Assembly (NCBI GenBank): GCA_021186555.1
Contig: JAJKFL010000012.1
Location: forward strand, 19,975,711 to 20,039,710
Source of the DNA: Reticulitermes speratus
Taxonomy: Eukaryota; Arthropoda; Insecta; Blattodea; Rhinotermitidae
Direction: 5' to 3'
DNA length: 64,000 nucleotides
Below are positions 46,901 through 57,957 of this stretch, piece by piece. Within the stretch, counting starts at the first letter, position 1. Each line of letters starts with the position of its first letter. Both the position numbers and the translations under genes were made by a program. The notes beneath the pieces were generated by a model. It searched no databases, was not told the origin of the DNA, and worked only from the letters and a program-made list of their open reading frames with translations.

Positions 46901-46987
46901 ATGGAAGACTATAAGTTTTTATTTAAAGTTGTCCTTGTTGGAAATGCGGGTGTTGGAAAGACGTGTTTGGTTAGAAGGTTTACACAG
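46901..46987 (+). CDS. RAB30: RAB30 exon 1 (P-loop)
   Basis: 29 codons, [20 protein letters not shown] then TCLVRRFTQ, ending at donor ACACAG|GTAAAA, phase 0. The frame is open upstream to 46763, but an acceptor-like TATTTTAG ends at 46880, so those codons are probably 5' UTR and intron. Confidence 0.94.
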
Positions 46988-49900
46988 GTAAAAAGCAGTG
47001 ACTTAAACATATTAAAAACGTGCAGTTCATTGAATTTTTAAAAGCTGTGGCTTAAATTTAGATTTATTTCTTTATAGGGCCTTTTTCCTCCTGGTCAAGG
47101 TGCTACAATTGGGGTAGATTTTATGATCAAGACTGTGGAGATAGAGAATGAGAAAATCAAGGTACAGTAAACTCGGTTTATTGAGGACTATCTTTTGAAG
47201 TATCACACAAACAGTTGATTGTTTAGATAACGTATATTAGCTGTATTCTTGTAAAATTAAAGCCGATGAGTTAATGTTTATGTGAAGAGCATATAAAAAT
47301 GGCAACTGATAGTAATGTGTATTTCTCTGATTTAATCTACAAATCGGTGGATATTTTACTGGTTCAGCTTTAATTACAGTTTACTATACAATAAGCCATT
47401 TTAATTGTACTGTTTAAAATTCTGTCAGACACTTTATGGCTGTACTGTAGAACATTAAACATACTGAACTATTTGATTCAGTTGTGATTTGATTGTCCTT
47501 GTAATTGTATTTTATTCATCCACCTTGACAAAGTTTGTATAGGGCACATAAATACAATCTGTATATAGTTATCATACTTGTCACTACAGTATTATATATA
47601 AGGGATGTAATGTATGAACAAATTCCATTGGTTTATTAAGTTACTAATTGTCTTATAATACTACATCATTCACATTTAGATGGCATACTAGTGAATTTAA
47701 GTACCACACCCTGAATATACACAAGTCCACTGCCTCTTTCAGTTTCCAGTAAGTCCTCATTTTATAGACACTTACATTTTCCATCTTAAAACTTCATAAG
47801 ATAAATATTCCTGTATTGAGTAGAAGGTCTATTGCAATAAAAACAACTGTAGTTTCCTTCTGGAAAGTTGTGTATTCTTTAAAATATGTAATTGACTTGG
47901 TTCGTCATTATTTGTTAAGTTATATTTCATTCTCCATGTGAAACTGTTCCCATGTAACATTAGGTTCTTGTACAGCACAGATTCTTTAAATATATACCCA
48001 TTTATCTTGGTCTACTGATTTTACTACTCATACTACTATTATATTGCTGCTATTTATCTATCATTACACTCTTTTCTCATCTCTCAAGAAATGTTCTTAG
48101 TCTCTCATTCTGTGCTCTGGTACCCTTCATATTACAGCATGTTACTGACCTTATCTTCCCATTTGCATTTGAATAAAATTTTAAGTAAGTGTTTTTCAGG
48201 CCTTCTTATATCCATTATGTGTGTACAGTTTTATATATTCTGATAGGCTACATTATTGTTCACATGAACCAATTCCCACATACAAGCTCTCCATTTTTTC
48301 GTTTCTTAAGATTTTAATAATGTACTAGGAGCATTTCAGAAGTTTTGTGTATGATTTTATTGTAATAACAAAATACTAGATAAAAGTACTATTGATATTC
48401 CTGAATGTATACACATATGTCCTCTACTGAATGTAAGCACCAGCACTGTCCACACACTTTTCCCATCTACGTGGTAAACGATCAATTGAAGCTCTGTATT
48501 CGTCCGTGGTCGGACGCTTTAAAGAGGCAGTGACAGCAGTGTTGATATCGTCTTCCGATTGAAATCGTTTTCCCCGAAGATGTTTTTTCACACGTGAAAA
48601 CAACCAATAATCACATGGGGCGAGATCTGGAGAGTAGGGAGGATGTGCCAACATCTCCCAGTCCCAACGTTGCACCAGATTTTGCACATCACGGTGGAGA
48701 TGAGGTGTTGCGTTGTCCTGGAGCAAAATGGCACCACGCTTCAGCAGTTCTGGCTGTTTACAGCAAAGAGCCTTCCTCACCTTATGCTGCAAGAGTGAGC
48801 AGTAATATCGGCCATTAACCGTGGTTCCAACTGGCACGGGATGGTCAAGAACAAGCCCATTTCGGCTGAAGAACATGACATGCATGACTTTCAGAGCGCC
48901 CTTACTGCGCCGTGCAATTTTCTTCCTCGGTGACATTGGGGTGCGCCATTCAGCATTCTGTTGTTTCAGCTGAGGGTCAAATGAATGCATCCATGACTCG
49001 TCAACCGTAAAAATGCGATCGAGGAATGCATTGCCTTCATTTCTCCAACGCTGCAGAAGGGTGTTGGCGAGAAGAACACGCATGGCTCTTTGGTCATCTT
49101 TGAGCACGTGTGGAATCCACTTTGCACAAACTTTTCTTTTCCCCAAGCTGTTGGTGAGGATACGGTAAACACTTGCTGGTGAGATTCCGACTTCTGTAGC
49201 AATTGCCATGCATGAAATACTGCGCATACCTTAAAGGACAAATTTCACTTGGTTCACATGGAGTTCATCGGTCACCGTCGTTGGGGCTCCACTGTGAGGG
49301 GCGTCGTCTGTCTGTTCCCAGCCATTCTTAATGAAATTTACCCATCGGCAAACAGTTTCATATGAAGGAGCATGTGTCCCTAAACCTTCCTTCAACGACT
49401 TGTAACACTCTAGAGCACTTTTACCCAACAGAACATTAAATTTTATTACTGTTCTCACGTCTGTCCGCGAGAAATTTTCTTGTAGTCTTTCCCGATCCAT
49501 AGCTAAACAGCAACTGACGTCACAAAGACAGTGCACCTGTGTGATAGCAGCAATAGAGTCACTGGCACCACACACGTAATTTGAGTTCAATCACATGACG
49601 CACTGCACAGTGCTGCTACCATACACAAAACTTCTGAAATGACCTTTGTATGTTTGACATCCTCCTTCCCCATACTTAGGGCAATCTTTGTCTCTCAAAT
49701 TCTCTCCTAATTCTTTCTTTCAGCCATATTATTCAATTTTATTTGTTGTGCAGCCATCAGTGTAATTCTGTTTACCTCCTCTGTGTTTCATGTTACGAAA
49801 AACTCATTGCATGAATTTTAAGTGATGTGAATAAATTACACTTTTATGTTTAAAGATGCATTTAATGCATTCATAAAATGATATTCATAGATGGAACATC

Positions 49901-52900
49901 CTCTTTAATATACATATAAGTGTTAATTTATACATTATTATTTTTCTGAATAGTTACAAATCTGGGACACAGCAGGACAGGAGAGATTCCGATCCATCAC
50001 ACAAAGTTACTACCGCTCAGCTCATGCGCTTATTTTGGTATATGACATCAGCTGTCAACCTACATTTGATTGCCTCCCTGACTGGTTGCGGGAAATTGAA
50101 GAGTATGCTAGCAGCAAAGTACTCAGGGTTTTAGTAGGTTAGTAATGTCATGTATCTGTCATTGAATTTCAATGAAGAGTGTTTAAATGCTGGTAAAGTA
50201 AGAATACAGAAGAGAGTGTAGGGCTGTAGAGTTAGTGGTGTTGCTGTTGTCTCTTAGTATTTATGTCAGTAGGGATTCAAAACACTTGTAGGCCATCAAA
50301 TTTCTGAAGTGTTTAATAGATGAATCTGCATTATGTTTGGTGAATTCTATTTGCATTTCTGCAACACACAGTGGATGAAATCTGAACTATGGAATGTAAG
50401 TAAATTCAGTTTCATTCTATACATTTTCAGTGCTTTTAACAGACCTGAATCAAAATGCAGTTAAATATGAGCAAAAGTAAAACAAAGAAATATATTCAAC
50501 ATGGACTGAAAATGGAAGTAATATAAAATATCACAGTAGTGATACGTAATCATGTCGATTGTTCCACTTCATCCTGTTTTCATTTCTAATAGGGAACAAG
50601 ATTGACCGAGAAGATCGTGAAATTCCAGCTCATGTGGGAGAGGAGTTTGCCCAGAGGCATAGTATGTATTATTTAGAAACATCAGCAAAAGAAGCAGAAA
50701 ATGTTGAGAAACTGTTCATGGAAATAGCAGCAGAATTAATGGAGGTAAATAACTCTTGTATAATTAAGGTCTGTAGTACGAATAAATGCACACTAATATT
50801 CTCTATACTTAATACTAATTCATTGTGTAGCAGTTCAAAATAGACATAATTATGAATAAACTCCTAGTTTATGTTATCAGATGTGGTAAGTCAAGGAGAG
50901 GGTTCTAGATAATACCTTGCCATGCTTCCTTATTAATATGTAATGTACGTATTAAAATACTTTTATAATATTTTAAAGCAGCATCTTTATATCTTGTTGG
51001 TGGAACAGGTTGATATTTTACAGTATCTTGGACAGCTCATTCTTTCTACATATTTACAACTTCTTCTATATTGTGTTGCTGTATAATATGTAATTTGTGA
51101 AATTTGTAGCTCATTATTTGTTCATTGATTTTGTGATCAGAAAGGATTTAGGGCAGGCCCACTCAACCTGTAGCTCGCAGGCAACATGTTGCGCACAGAG
51201 ACATGTGAAAGAAGAACACGTCTTTTAACCATTTCTCTGGCAAAAGGTGAAATAGAATACTGAAGCAGTTTTGAAGAGCTGTTTATTTATGGAGACATAC
51301 ATTACATTACTAATTCATTTTGTAAAAATATTCCAAAAGTAGCAGCACCATAGCCTAGGTTGAGAATTGCATTTTTATAAATATTTCCTATTATTATCAG
51401 TACACTTTCATTGCACATGATGTAGAGAAAAGTACACAGTTAAAATTATACACATAATTATACATACACATATTCGTTCTTCATTTTGTGTATTGAATTG
51501 CATTTTGCCCATCTGCGGACCAAATTTTGTCGAAGTTGCCCGCGTCACGTAAAAGGTTGAGCAGGCCTGATTTTGAGTATGGACTGGTTTCAAAGCAGGG
51601 ACCAGTGGCAAGCTCTTGTAAACTTGGTAAAATTGAGGGAGTTTCTTGACCAGCTGAGGAATTATTAGCTTCTCAGAAATAACTCTGCTTCATGAAGTTT
51701 GTCATTTCAATGGGTAATTCAGACTAATGATGATTTGAAACTTACTTTATTACATTTTGGATTGATGAAATTGATAGTCTTCACATTCAGATTATTTTCT
51801 TCTTTGGAAAGTTTTTCAGCCTGGGAGAAATGAAGTAGGGAATGGAAGATGTTACATAACAAGTTTTTGATATACAGTGAACCCTCCATTTAAGGTTGCT
51901 CTGGAGAACAGTGGAATTGAATACTGAACTGAGGAAATCTGAAATGGAGGCAATTTAATGCTAAGTTTTTGACTTGGTGTCATTGAAACTGAATGTTAAT
52001 GATGGAGAAGCTTAAAGTAAAGAAATATAAATTCCTTCTAAACAGCTTACTTAACTTTAATATTTTCCATTTTCCGTGCATTACGCAGTTACACATATAT
52101 AAGTCAATCAAAATGCACTTGCGATCAGTTTGCACATTTCATTATTACTTAGTACAATTTGTTCATTTAAGTGGTACACATCACAGTTCTAACTTAATGT
52201 CACTGGATTCATATAACAATTTAAGAAATACAGTAGATGTTCAGATGCTATGTATATATATGTGTATATATATATTACTACTTTGGTTTATATACGTGAA
52301 TTATGATAATTGAACACACATGTGTCAATATTTTAATCCTTCAAGTTTTAATCAACATTTACATTGTGTACATAAAACTTGCTGGTATGTTTATATATGC
52401 GTTAACTACGGGTTCTAGTGTGGATATACACTAGTGTTTTCATGCATGTTTTCTCTTGTAATTGGTTCTCCCTGATGATGGCTCAGATGAACCGAAACAT
52501 GTAGGAGAAAATAATATGTAATACAGTAGAACCCGAATAAGAAGTCCCTGGATAAGAAGTCTTCCCCTGTAAGAAGTCTGATTTTTGAAGTCCCGAAATA
52601 AAATCCATAATGTGTACGTTAATTTTTCCCGGATAAGAAGCACTAAAGTAACTGTATATCTGAGTTGCCCTGATAATATACATTTGTGACCATTACAACT
52701 GAAATATTATGAAATAATTGCTTGGAATCAAAATGCAAAAGTGGATCCAAAAATTAACCAAATTTTACATTTCCCTTATAACAAGTTCTCCTCTTCAAGA
52801 AGTTCTTTTTACTGGTCTATTGAAACACTTCATATGCAGGAGACACTGCACATGAAACACTGAATGCCTCAAATGTGTTACTGTAAAGCCCTTAAGTCCT

Positions 52901-53665
52901 GTTTTGTTTTTTTGGTACTGTAACATAATAACAGAAGTATGGCTGTCAGTTACTCTTTACTTGAGTGTTACTTTTGTTGCATCTTTTTCATTGTTCTTGC
53001 ATAAGCCTGAAACAGGTCACATTTATATTTATATTGTCCCCCTTATTATTCCTACATATGAGGTCTGTCAGTTTAGATCCGAGGAATTAGCGTTACAATT
53101 CTAGGCAGGGCAAGAGATTTTTCTCCAGTGTCCAGGCTGGCTCCAGGGCGCACCTAACTTCCTGTTCAATGGGTATACTGGGGTTGAGGGTCTTTCATTG
53201 GTTTTGAAGCTGATCACTTATCCCATCTGGTGCTGAGGTTAAGAATGCTTGGAGCTCTACCTCCATCACTCTATACACCTTCATGGAATGGTGCTTAATT
53301 CAACAGAAAGACAGCTTTAAATTTTACCTCAATTTTGACTGGCTTAAGGCACCAGGATGTCTGAATCTGGCCCTGATAACAAACAACTGATACACCATGT
53401 ATGTATAAGTGACGTGAAATTTTTTGTTGGGTAAATGACATTCACGGTTCTCCAAGAAACAGAAAAGAGATAAGGGACGTCCCCTCTGGGGTAATAAAAT
53501 GTAATCTGGAATGTTGCTGAATATTCTAATACAGTTTTATGCATGTTTACTGTTTAACAGCAAGCAAGAAGCAAAGAATTACCAAGGTATGATACCAGTT
53601 CTCCAACAATAAATGGCCGCACTACAGTCATAGGAGATGGAGGGTGCTGCAGCAGAATGTCATAA
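46901..53665 (+). CDS. RAB30: RAB30 small GTPase, complete in five exons (203 aa)
   Basis: Rab30 is a Golgi-associated Rab GTPase. Exons 46901-46987, 47078-47161, 49954-50137, 50593-50744 and 53561-53665 total 612 nt, that is 203 codons plus stop, the length of human RAB30 as I recall it. G-box motifs: GNAGVGKT (residues 14-21), switch I TIGVDF (39-44), WDTAGQE (61-67), NKID (120-123), ETSAK (147-151). Family-specific stretches [20 protein letters not shown] and [10 protein letters not shown] match Rab30. The tail has a di-cysteine (C198, C199) then SRMS, a Rab geranylgeranylation signal. All introns are GT-AG; sizes are 90 bp, 2.8 kb, 455 bp and 2.8 kb. Intron 2 holds a mariner and intron 4 LINE tails and a hammerhead-like motif. 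Start chosen because upstream in-frame codons lack Rab similarity and the family begins ME/DYxFLFK. Confidence 0.96.
47078..47161 (+). CDS. RAB30: RAB30 exon 2 (switch I)
   Basis: 28 codons from acceptor TTTATAG|GGC to donor ATCAAG|GTACAG, phase 0. Reads [20 protein letters not shown] then EIENEKIK. The preceding intron is only 90 bp. Confidence 0.94.
48328..49644 (-). mobile_element. mariner element (DD34D) in RAB30 intron 2
   Basis: Ends share CATTTCAGAAGTTTTGTGTA with a few outer differences (left GGAG, right AGGT in matching orientation). The left flank is TA and the right has decayed to TT. Length about 1.3 kb. The transposase runs on the minus strand, against RAB30. It differs in sequence from the mariner at 10074. 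Confidence 0.9.
48424..49500 (-). pseudogene. mariner transposase with one internal stop
   Basis: Begins [23 protein letters not shown] units [10 protein letters not shown]...[14 protein letters not shown] and [20 protein letters not shown]. Catalytic Asp residues in [23 protein letters not shown] and [12 protein letters not shown], with 34 residues between the last two. TAA at 49228-49230, between QVKFVL and GMRSIS in the same frame, is the only disruption I see. About 357 codons in all, a normal length for mariner. Confidence 0.92.
49954..50137 (+). CDS. RAB30: RAB30 exon 3 (switch II, WDTAGQE)
   Basis: 61 codons plus one base; acceptor CTGAATAG|TTA and donor GTAG|GTTAGT (phase 1). Contains [20 protein letters not shown] and [16 protein letters not shown], both close to Rab30. 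Confidence 0.94.
50593..50744 (+). CDS. RAB30: RAB30 exon 4 (NKID and ETSAK)
   Basis: Two bases plus 50 codons; acceptor TTCTAATAG|GG and donor ATGGAG|GTAAAT. Gives [12 protein letters not shown]... and [17 protein letters not shown]. The frame runs on into the intron but the GTAAAT donor ends it at the right place for the family. Confidence 0.93.
51585..51700 (+). mobile_element. LINE 3'-terminal fragment in RAB30 intron 4
   Basis: GACTGGTTTCAAAGCAGGGA, CTTGACCAGCTGAGGAATTA, TTAGCTTCTCAGAAATAACT, CTGCTTCATGAAGTTT: the end of the same LINE family. A second small piece at 51800-51860 (TTTCAGCCTGGGAGAAATGA, AAGATGTTACATAACAAG) lies downstream, out of the normal order. Confidence 0.6.
52466..52509 (+). 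ncRNA. Hammerhead-ribozyme-like motif (type I, short helix III)
   Basis: In order: TTCTCC (52466-52471), core CTGATGA (52472-52478), a TGG...CC segment (52479-52493), GAAA (52494-52497), palindromic CATG (52498-52501), TA (52502-52503), GGAGAA (52504-52509). The first and last blocks pair perfectly (6 bp) as helix I. The two conserved core boxes and the UH dinucleotide sit where a type I hammerhead needs them. Helix II is short (GG/CC) with an extra T beside the core, and CATG gives helix III only by dimerising. Penelope-like elements are known to carry such minimal hammerheads. Cleavage is not shown. Confidence 0.55.
52523..52640. mobile_element. Terminal fragment of a Tigger/pogo-type element
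   Basis: ACAGTAGAACCCGAATAAGA with repeated GGATAAGAAGT phrases looks like one end of a pogo-superfamily transposon. No matching second end was found. A similar one-ended piece is at 51872-51955 (ACAGTGAACCCTCCATTTAA). Confidence 0.4.
53125..53335 (+). mobile_element. SINE body/tail fragments without a head
   Basis: GTTAAGAATGCTTGGAGCTC, TACCTCCATCACTCTATACA, CCTTCATGGAATGGTG corresponds to the tail of the SINEs at 18459 and 61134. Similar headless pieces lie at 19255-19440 (GAAACCCTACCTCCATGCCT) and 1018-1082 (GGGTCCAGCCAGCCTCCTAT). All on the plus strand. Confidence 0.6.
53561..53665 (+). CDS. RAB30: RAB30 exon 5 (hypervariable tail, prenylation cysteines)
   Basis: 35 codons including stop TAA at 53663-53665; acceptor TGTTTAACAG|CAA. 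Reads [20 protein letters not shown]..., ending [10 protein letters not shown]. The tail is not conserved in sequence, as usual for Rabs, but QAR/EAR after the last helix, total length and the CC motif fit. I found no safe poly(A) signal to mark the transcript end. Confidence 0.85.
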   Translation, partial: QARSKELPRYDTSSPTINGRTTVIGDGGCCSRMS

Positions 53666-54667
53666 CTGCAACAGTTCAACTGAATTAACACAGACAAGTT
53701 CCAAGAAAAACAACAATGGAGTTGCCAGGTTCTGAACAACACTAATGTTGCAGTATGCCTTTTTGTATCATTAATCTTCATTGCATTTCTTTTTTCTTGA
53801 ATATAGTTTAAGAAAATCCAAGAAGTACCTTTTTAAGGAAATTTTTATATTTTTGCATTTTTCTCTGATTGCCTTGTCACATGCTTGAGCAGGTAATAAC
53901 ATGCAAACTATCAACTGTACATGCTGGTTCATATGTAAAAGTCATGCAAAAGGTTGGTAACCTATCCAGGGGCAGCACTCACAAAATTAACAACATATTG
54001 GGATTTATAGCAACAGGCTTTAATGTCCTAATTTACAAAGTTCATGATGATGATGATGATGATGAATGAGCTGGAGCAGTAGCATAAAAAATGTGAACTT
54101 TATATGCTGAGCTCTTTTGATATTAATGTGTTGCAGATTTTACTGATTGTCATATGAACCTATGTTTAAACTCGCATAAGAAGGAAATACAGGGTGTGTA
54201 CATAGGAAACACACAATTTAGATTCCTGTGGTTTTGTAAGATGATATTATATTAATTTATATCTCTGAAGGCAAATTTGTATCATGTTTATCTGATGAAC
54301 ATTCATATGCACATGATGCTGGACCTCTTCACAAATTGGCCAAACCTAATTGACTATAATGTTTAGTAAAATTAGATTTAATGGCACTGCTTTCTGTAAT
54401 TTCATGTGGATTCCCCAAAATTGGACACATATTTGAAATTTTGTGGCCCTATATTTACTTTGTATATCAGTCAGTATTTTCACATTGAATTTCTGCATCT
54501 TGAGTATATGCTGCATCTGGTTTTTGACTGAGAGTTATTGAATAATGGTCACTATCGTAGTCATCCCCTTTGTAATACTGAACATGAGTCATATTTGAAT
54601 GTCTTCTTTTATCAGCTAAAATGGCCTTGCCATGTTTATATATCATCCTATGTATATATCAATGTGG

Positions 54668-54973
54668 GGCACGCGGTGGCGCAGTTGGTTGAGGCACTGC
54701 GCTACAAAGCGGAATGTCGTGGGTTCGATTCCCGATGGTGTCACTGGAATTTTTCATTGACATAATCGTTCCGGTCGCACTATGGCCCTGGGGTTGACTC
54801 AGCCTCTAACAGAAATGAGTACCAGGAATCTTTCCTGGGGGGTAAAGGTGGCCAGTGTGTAGGGCTGACAACCTTACCACCTTCATGTGCCGATTGTCTA
54901 AAAAATCTGGGAGCCTCACCCTCCTGGATCCCTAAGGGCCTGTCAAGGCCTGTAATGGATTGCTAAAAAAAAA
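54668..54973 (+). mobile_element. tRNA-derived SINE with perfect 14-bp target-site duplication
   Basis: A box TGGCGCAGTTGG (54677-54688) and B box GGGTTCGATTCCC (54721-54733) mark a tRNA-like head. A unique body and an A-rich tail (54965-54974) follow. ATATATCAATGTGG occurs directly before (54654-54667) and directly after (54974-54987), identical over 14 bp, which shows insertion by LINE-driven target-primed reverse transcription and a fairly young age. Lies in the RAB30 3' flank. Confidence 0.93.
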
Positions 54974-55017
54974 ATATATCAATGTGGAAAAGTTTTGCTT
55001 TTACGAATTGGAGTTGT

Positions 55018-55132
55018 TGTTGTGGCTGAATTCACTGATCTTATTGTCATTATTAATTTCATGTAAACTGTTATTCCATATGGTTGGTTTAAAAATGTTT
55101 TCCCATATGACATTAGCATTCAAATCTCTAGC
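55018..55132 (-). mobile_element. LINE endonuclease fragment (minus strand)
   Basis: Translated on the minus strand: ARDLNANVIWENIFKPTIWN, NSLHEINNDNK. This parallels [30 protein letters not shown] translated from about 25060 in the plus-strand LINE. Isolated fragment between two SINEs. Confidence 0.5.
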
Positions 55133-55249
55133 AAAATGTTCTTGAGACATATACAGACCTGAGTAATTATGCACTCTTAAGTCCTTATAAGAGCCATCCC
55201 TTTCATCATCATCAAAGATCTTCAATTGGGGCAGTAACAATAACAATAA

Positions 55250-55544
55250 GGTAAAAGGTAAAGTCTCCCCATAATGTGTCATGACAGCACAAAGGTTAGT
55301 AGTGGTATAGCTCTACTCATTTATACCCTGAGCATTAGATGGAGGTGGGTGTTCAACACCATGCCTTGCCTGCTTTACCTCTGGGAAGGAGCCTCAGTGC
55401 TCACTGTGGTGGAAGCTGGATGGGCCCCAGGACCAGTCTGGACAGATATGAGAAGAGAAAATCTTTTTCCCCCAACAGGGTTCGAACCCCGGCCCATCCA
55501 GTCCGTAGCGGGTCATATTACCAACTACGCTATCCCAGCCCCTA
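55250..55544 (-). mobile_element. tRNA-derived SINE, minus strand
   Basis: On the minus strand the head begins GGGGCTGGGATAGCGTAGTT with the A box, then the B box GGGGTTCGAACCCTG (about 55476-55491). The tail reaches ACTTTACCTTTTACC near 55250. Only about 280 bp from the SINE at 54668. Confidence 0.85.
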
Positions 55545-55614
55545 ACAGTAACTGTAACAGCAGTAAAAATCAAGTATGACAGACATCCTTTCTTTAAGAG
55601 ACACTGCCTTATTA

Positions 55615-55810
55615 ACTGCTGTGTGGCTGAGGCAGTTAGTTGTTGGCATCTCACAACACAGGCATGGGTTTAATCTCAGGCCAGTCAATGTGGAATTTGT
55701 GGTGCCACGACAGGTTTTCCTCTAAGTACTACAGCTTTCCTCTGCCAGTATCATTCCACCAATGCACATATTCTTACTTCATTCATCTGGCATCACCACT
55801 GTATAATCTT
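55615..55810 (+). mobile_element. tRNA-derived SINE, diverged
   Basis: Head GCTGTGTGGCTGAGGCAGTT AG with a tRNA-like A box, then GCATGGGTTTAATCTCAGGC as the B box. The body differs from those of the other SINEs here. No clear target-site duplication. Confidence 0.6.
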
Positions 55811-57450
55811 AGCAATTTACAGTGTTGTTAAATGAAACATCTGTTGCTCTCTCTGTCTCTCAACTGCTGCAGCAGAACATTTTTTTTCACTGCAGACTCA
55901 GTACAGGATTTCATCTTAATCAAGTCAGCAGTTTCAGAGGTGATATTATGAGTAAACAGACAATCGCATGCAGCAATTAAAATTGATGTTGCACTTCTTG
56001 TTAAAAGTTTCAATTGTCTGATCAGTGTGTGTTGAAATTTGACTTCCAACCCCCACCCCCCACAGATTTATGCTCTTGAATGTGTTCTATGTGTACAGTA
56101 TTTGAGATAACAATGAAGCAGTGTATATGATGACACATCAGCAAGCATTATACAGATTGTAAGTTATTAGGGCTGCATGTATTATAATTAGAAGAATCCA
56201 AATTTGTGGTTTCCTCTTGGACACACTTGGCCTTAAACATATTAGGCAGCTTTGTTGTGGTGTTAACATGATTTATAACCTGTGACTTGATATGAGTGTT
56301 GCAGTATGTCCAAAAACTATTATTTTGCCTACTGTTGCTAAGCCAGAGACTGTAAGTATTGGTAAATCTGATAAAATAGCTACATCCAATGTGAAGGTGG
56401 TGTGGTTCTTGGAAAGTATAAACATGAACATGGCTAGTCCAAAAAGTTGAAGTGACAACCACTTGTCTTAAGGGAAGTCAAATATCGAGGACATCTGTTG
56501 AGTGAAAACAAACCCTTCCACCCTGAACATGCAGCATTGGAAATAATTTAGCTAGAGGTAATATGCCTGATTCTGTAATAGTATAATGTAGTTCATTATT
56601 TTAAATGAATATTGTAACAAGGCTTACTACCTCTATCCTTATCTCTCTTAATTTGTCAACAAGAGATTTAGAATTGTAACACAGGAATAATACTAACTGT
56701 GACTGCACTAAATAACGTATCGAGTTATCAACACCATACTTACTTGAGGAAGTACATTCCAATATTGTTTGTGACTCTTTTTATGCATTATGTACTGTAG
56801 TGTTTATATTACTGCAGGTGGATATGTATATTTCATTTCTGTGATAGTGGCAGTACTGTAACATGTTTCATTTAGCTTTTTAATGAAAGTGTTGATGTTT
56901 TAACTTCATTGTATATAGAATTTTTGAGACACAATTGTCACATGGTTAGACTGTTCAGCAGATACTGCTATGAGCTTGAAAGTACATTTACAGTATTTTG
57001 TTGCAATTTTGTTGCATCTAATGTTACTCTATGTGATCTCATGTGAAAGCAATTTTTTATTAACTTATGGTACCATTTGAGGACAGTAGGGCACACAAAA
57101 TATATTCAGTATTTCATCTTGCTGCAGGTGAAATGTTTTCTTTAGTAGCTGTTATATAATATTGATAGTTTAGAAACACATGTTTCAGTAATTTAGATTT
57201 TAGATGTACGTAGGATTTCTCATACTGAAAACCGGTTAATATATAGAACCAACAAGAAACATGATGATTATAATTTGTGAGATTCTTACTGTGTATTGTA
57301 TTTGTTCAAGACAGCTGACACATTTTGAATGCCCTGATGTGTTTTATGTTACGTTGATTTCAGAAGTTTCATTGCAGTTTATTTGCACAATCAGAATCAA
57401 GATAGGCTAGTGCAGCTGTCACTATCTGTGCATTATTTATTTGTATGTAA

Positions 57451-57558
57451 CAGCAGTGGCAAATCTTGATCAGGAGGCCAGGTTGAGCAGAAGGGTACAC
57501 CATGCAGCATTGTACCCTTCTGCTAGACCTGACCTCCGGATCAGGATATGCCGCTGTG
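57451..57558 (+). repeat. 108-bp imperfect hairpin
   Basis: Arms 57451-57499 and 57511-57558, each about 48 bp, pair with roughly eight mismatches and an 11-nt loop. The inner stretch AGCAGAAGGGTACA is perfect. Size and shape resemble a miRNA precursor or a small fold-back repeat. I recognise no known miRNA. Confidence 0.7.
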
Positions 57559-57957
57559 TAATAGTACAAGTTCGGTTGTTAACAGGAACAGAAGTGAACC
57601 CAATGTATGGGAATATTATAATATACTGAAAGCTGATAACTTTCGTTTTATCATGTCATTCCGAAAACCTTGCCGTAAATTTGACTTTTACTGATCTTCT
57701 TTAACTGCCTGTTCTTTCCTCAGAATATCTGTTGTATCACTTTTGAAATGTCTTTTTGATTTTAACTGATATCTGACCGAATTGTGGCATTCGGATTTGC
57801 TCAAGGTACCGAGTTTTTAACAAAATAACTGCATAACTTTTCCATACATCTACCTTAAACTACTGAAAAAATCAATTTCTTTTGATGCCTCCAGTATATG
57901 CTAGGGCATTCTTTGCAATAGAACTGGAAAACAATTGAAACATTACCTAAAAATGTA

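Noticed and set aside
54668-54760. tRNA gene (good A and B boxes)
   Set aside because: A 3' body, A tail and 14-bp target duplication show a SINE; I could not fold a complete cloverleaf.
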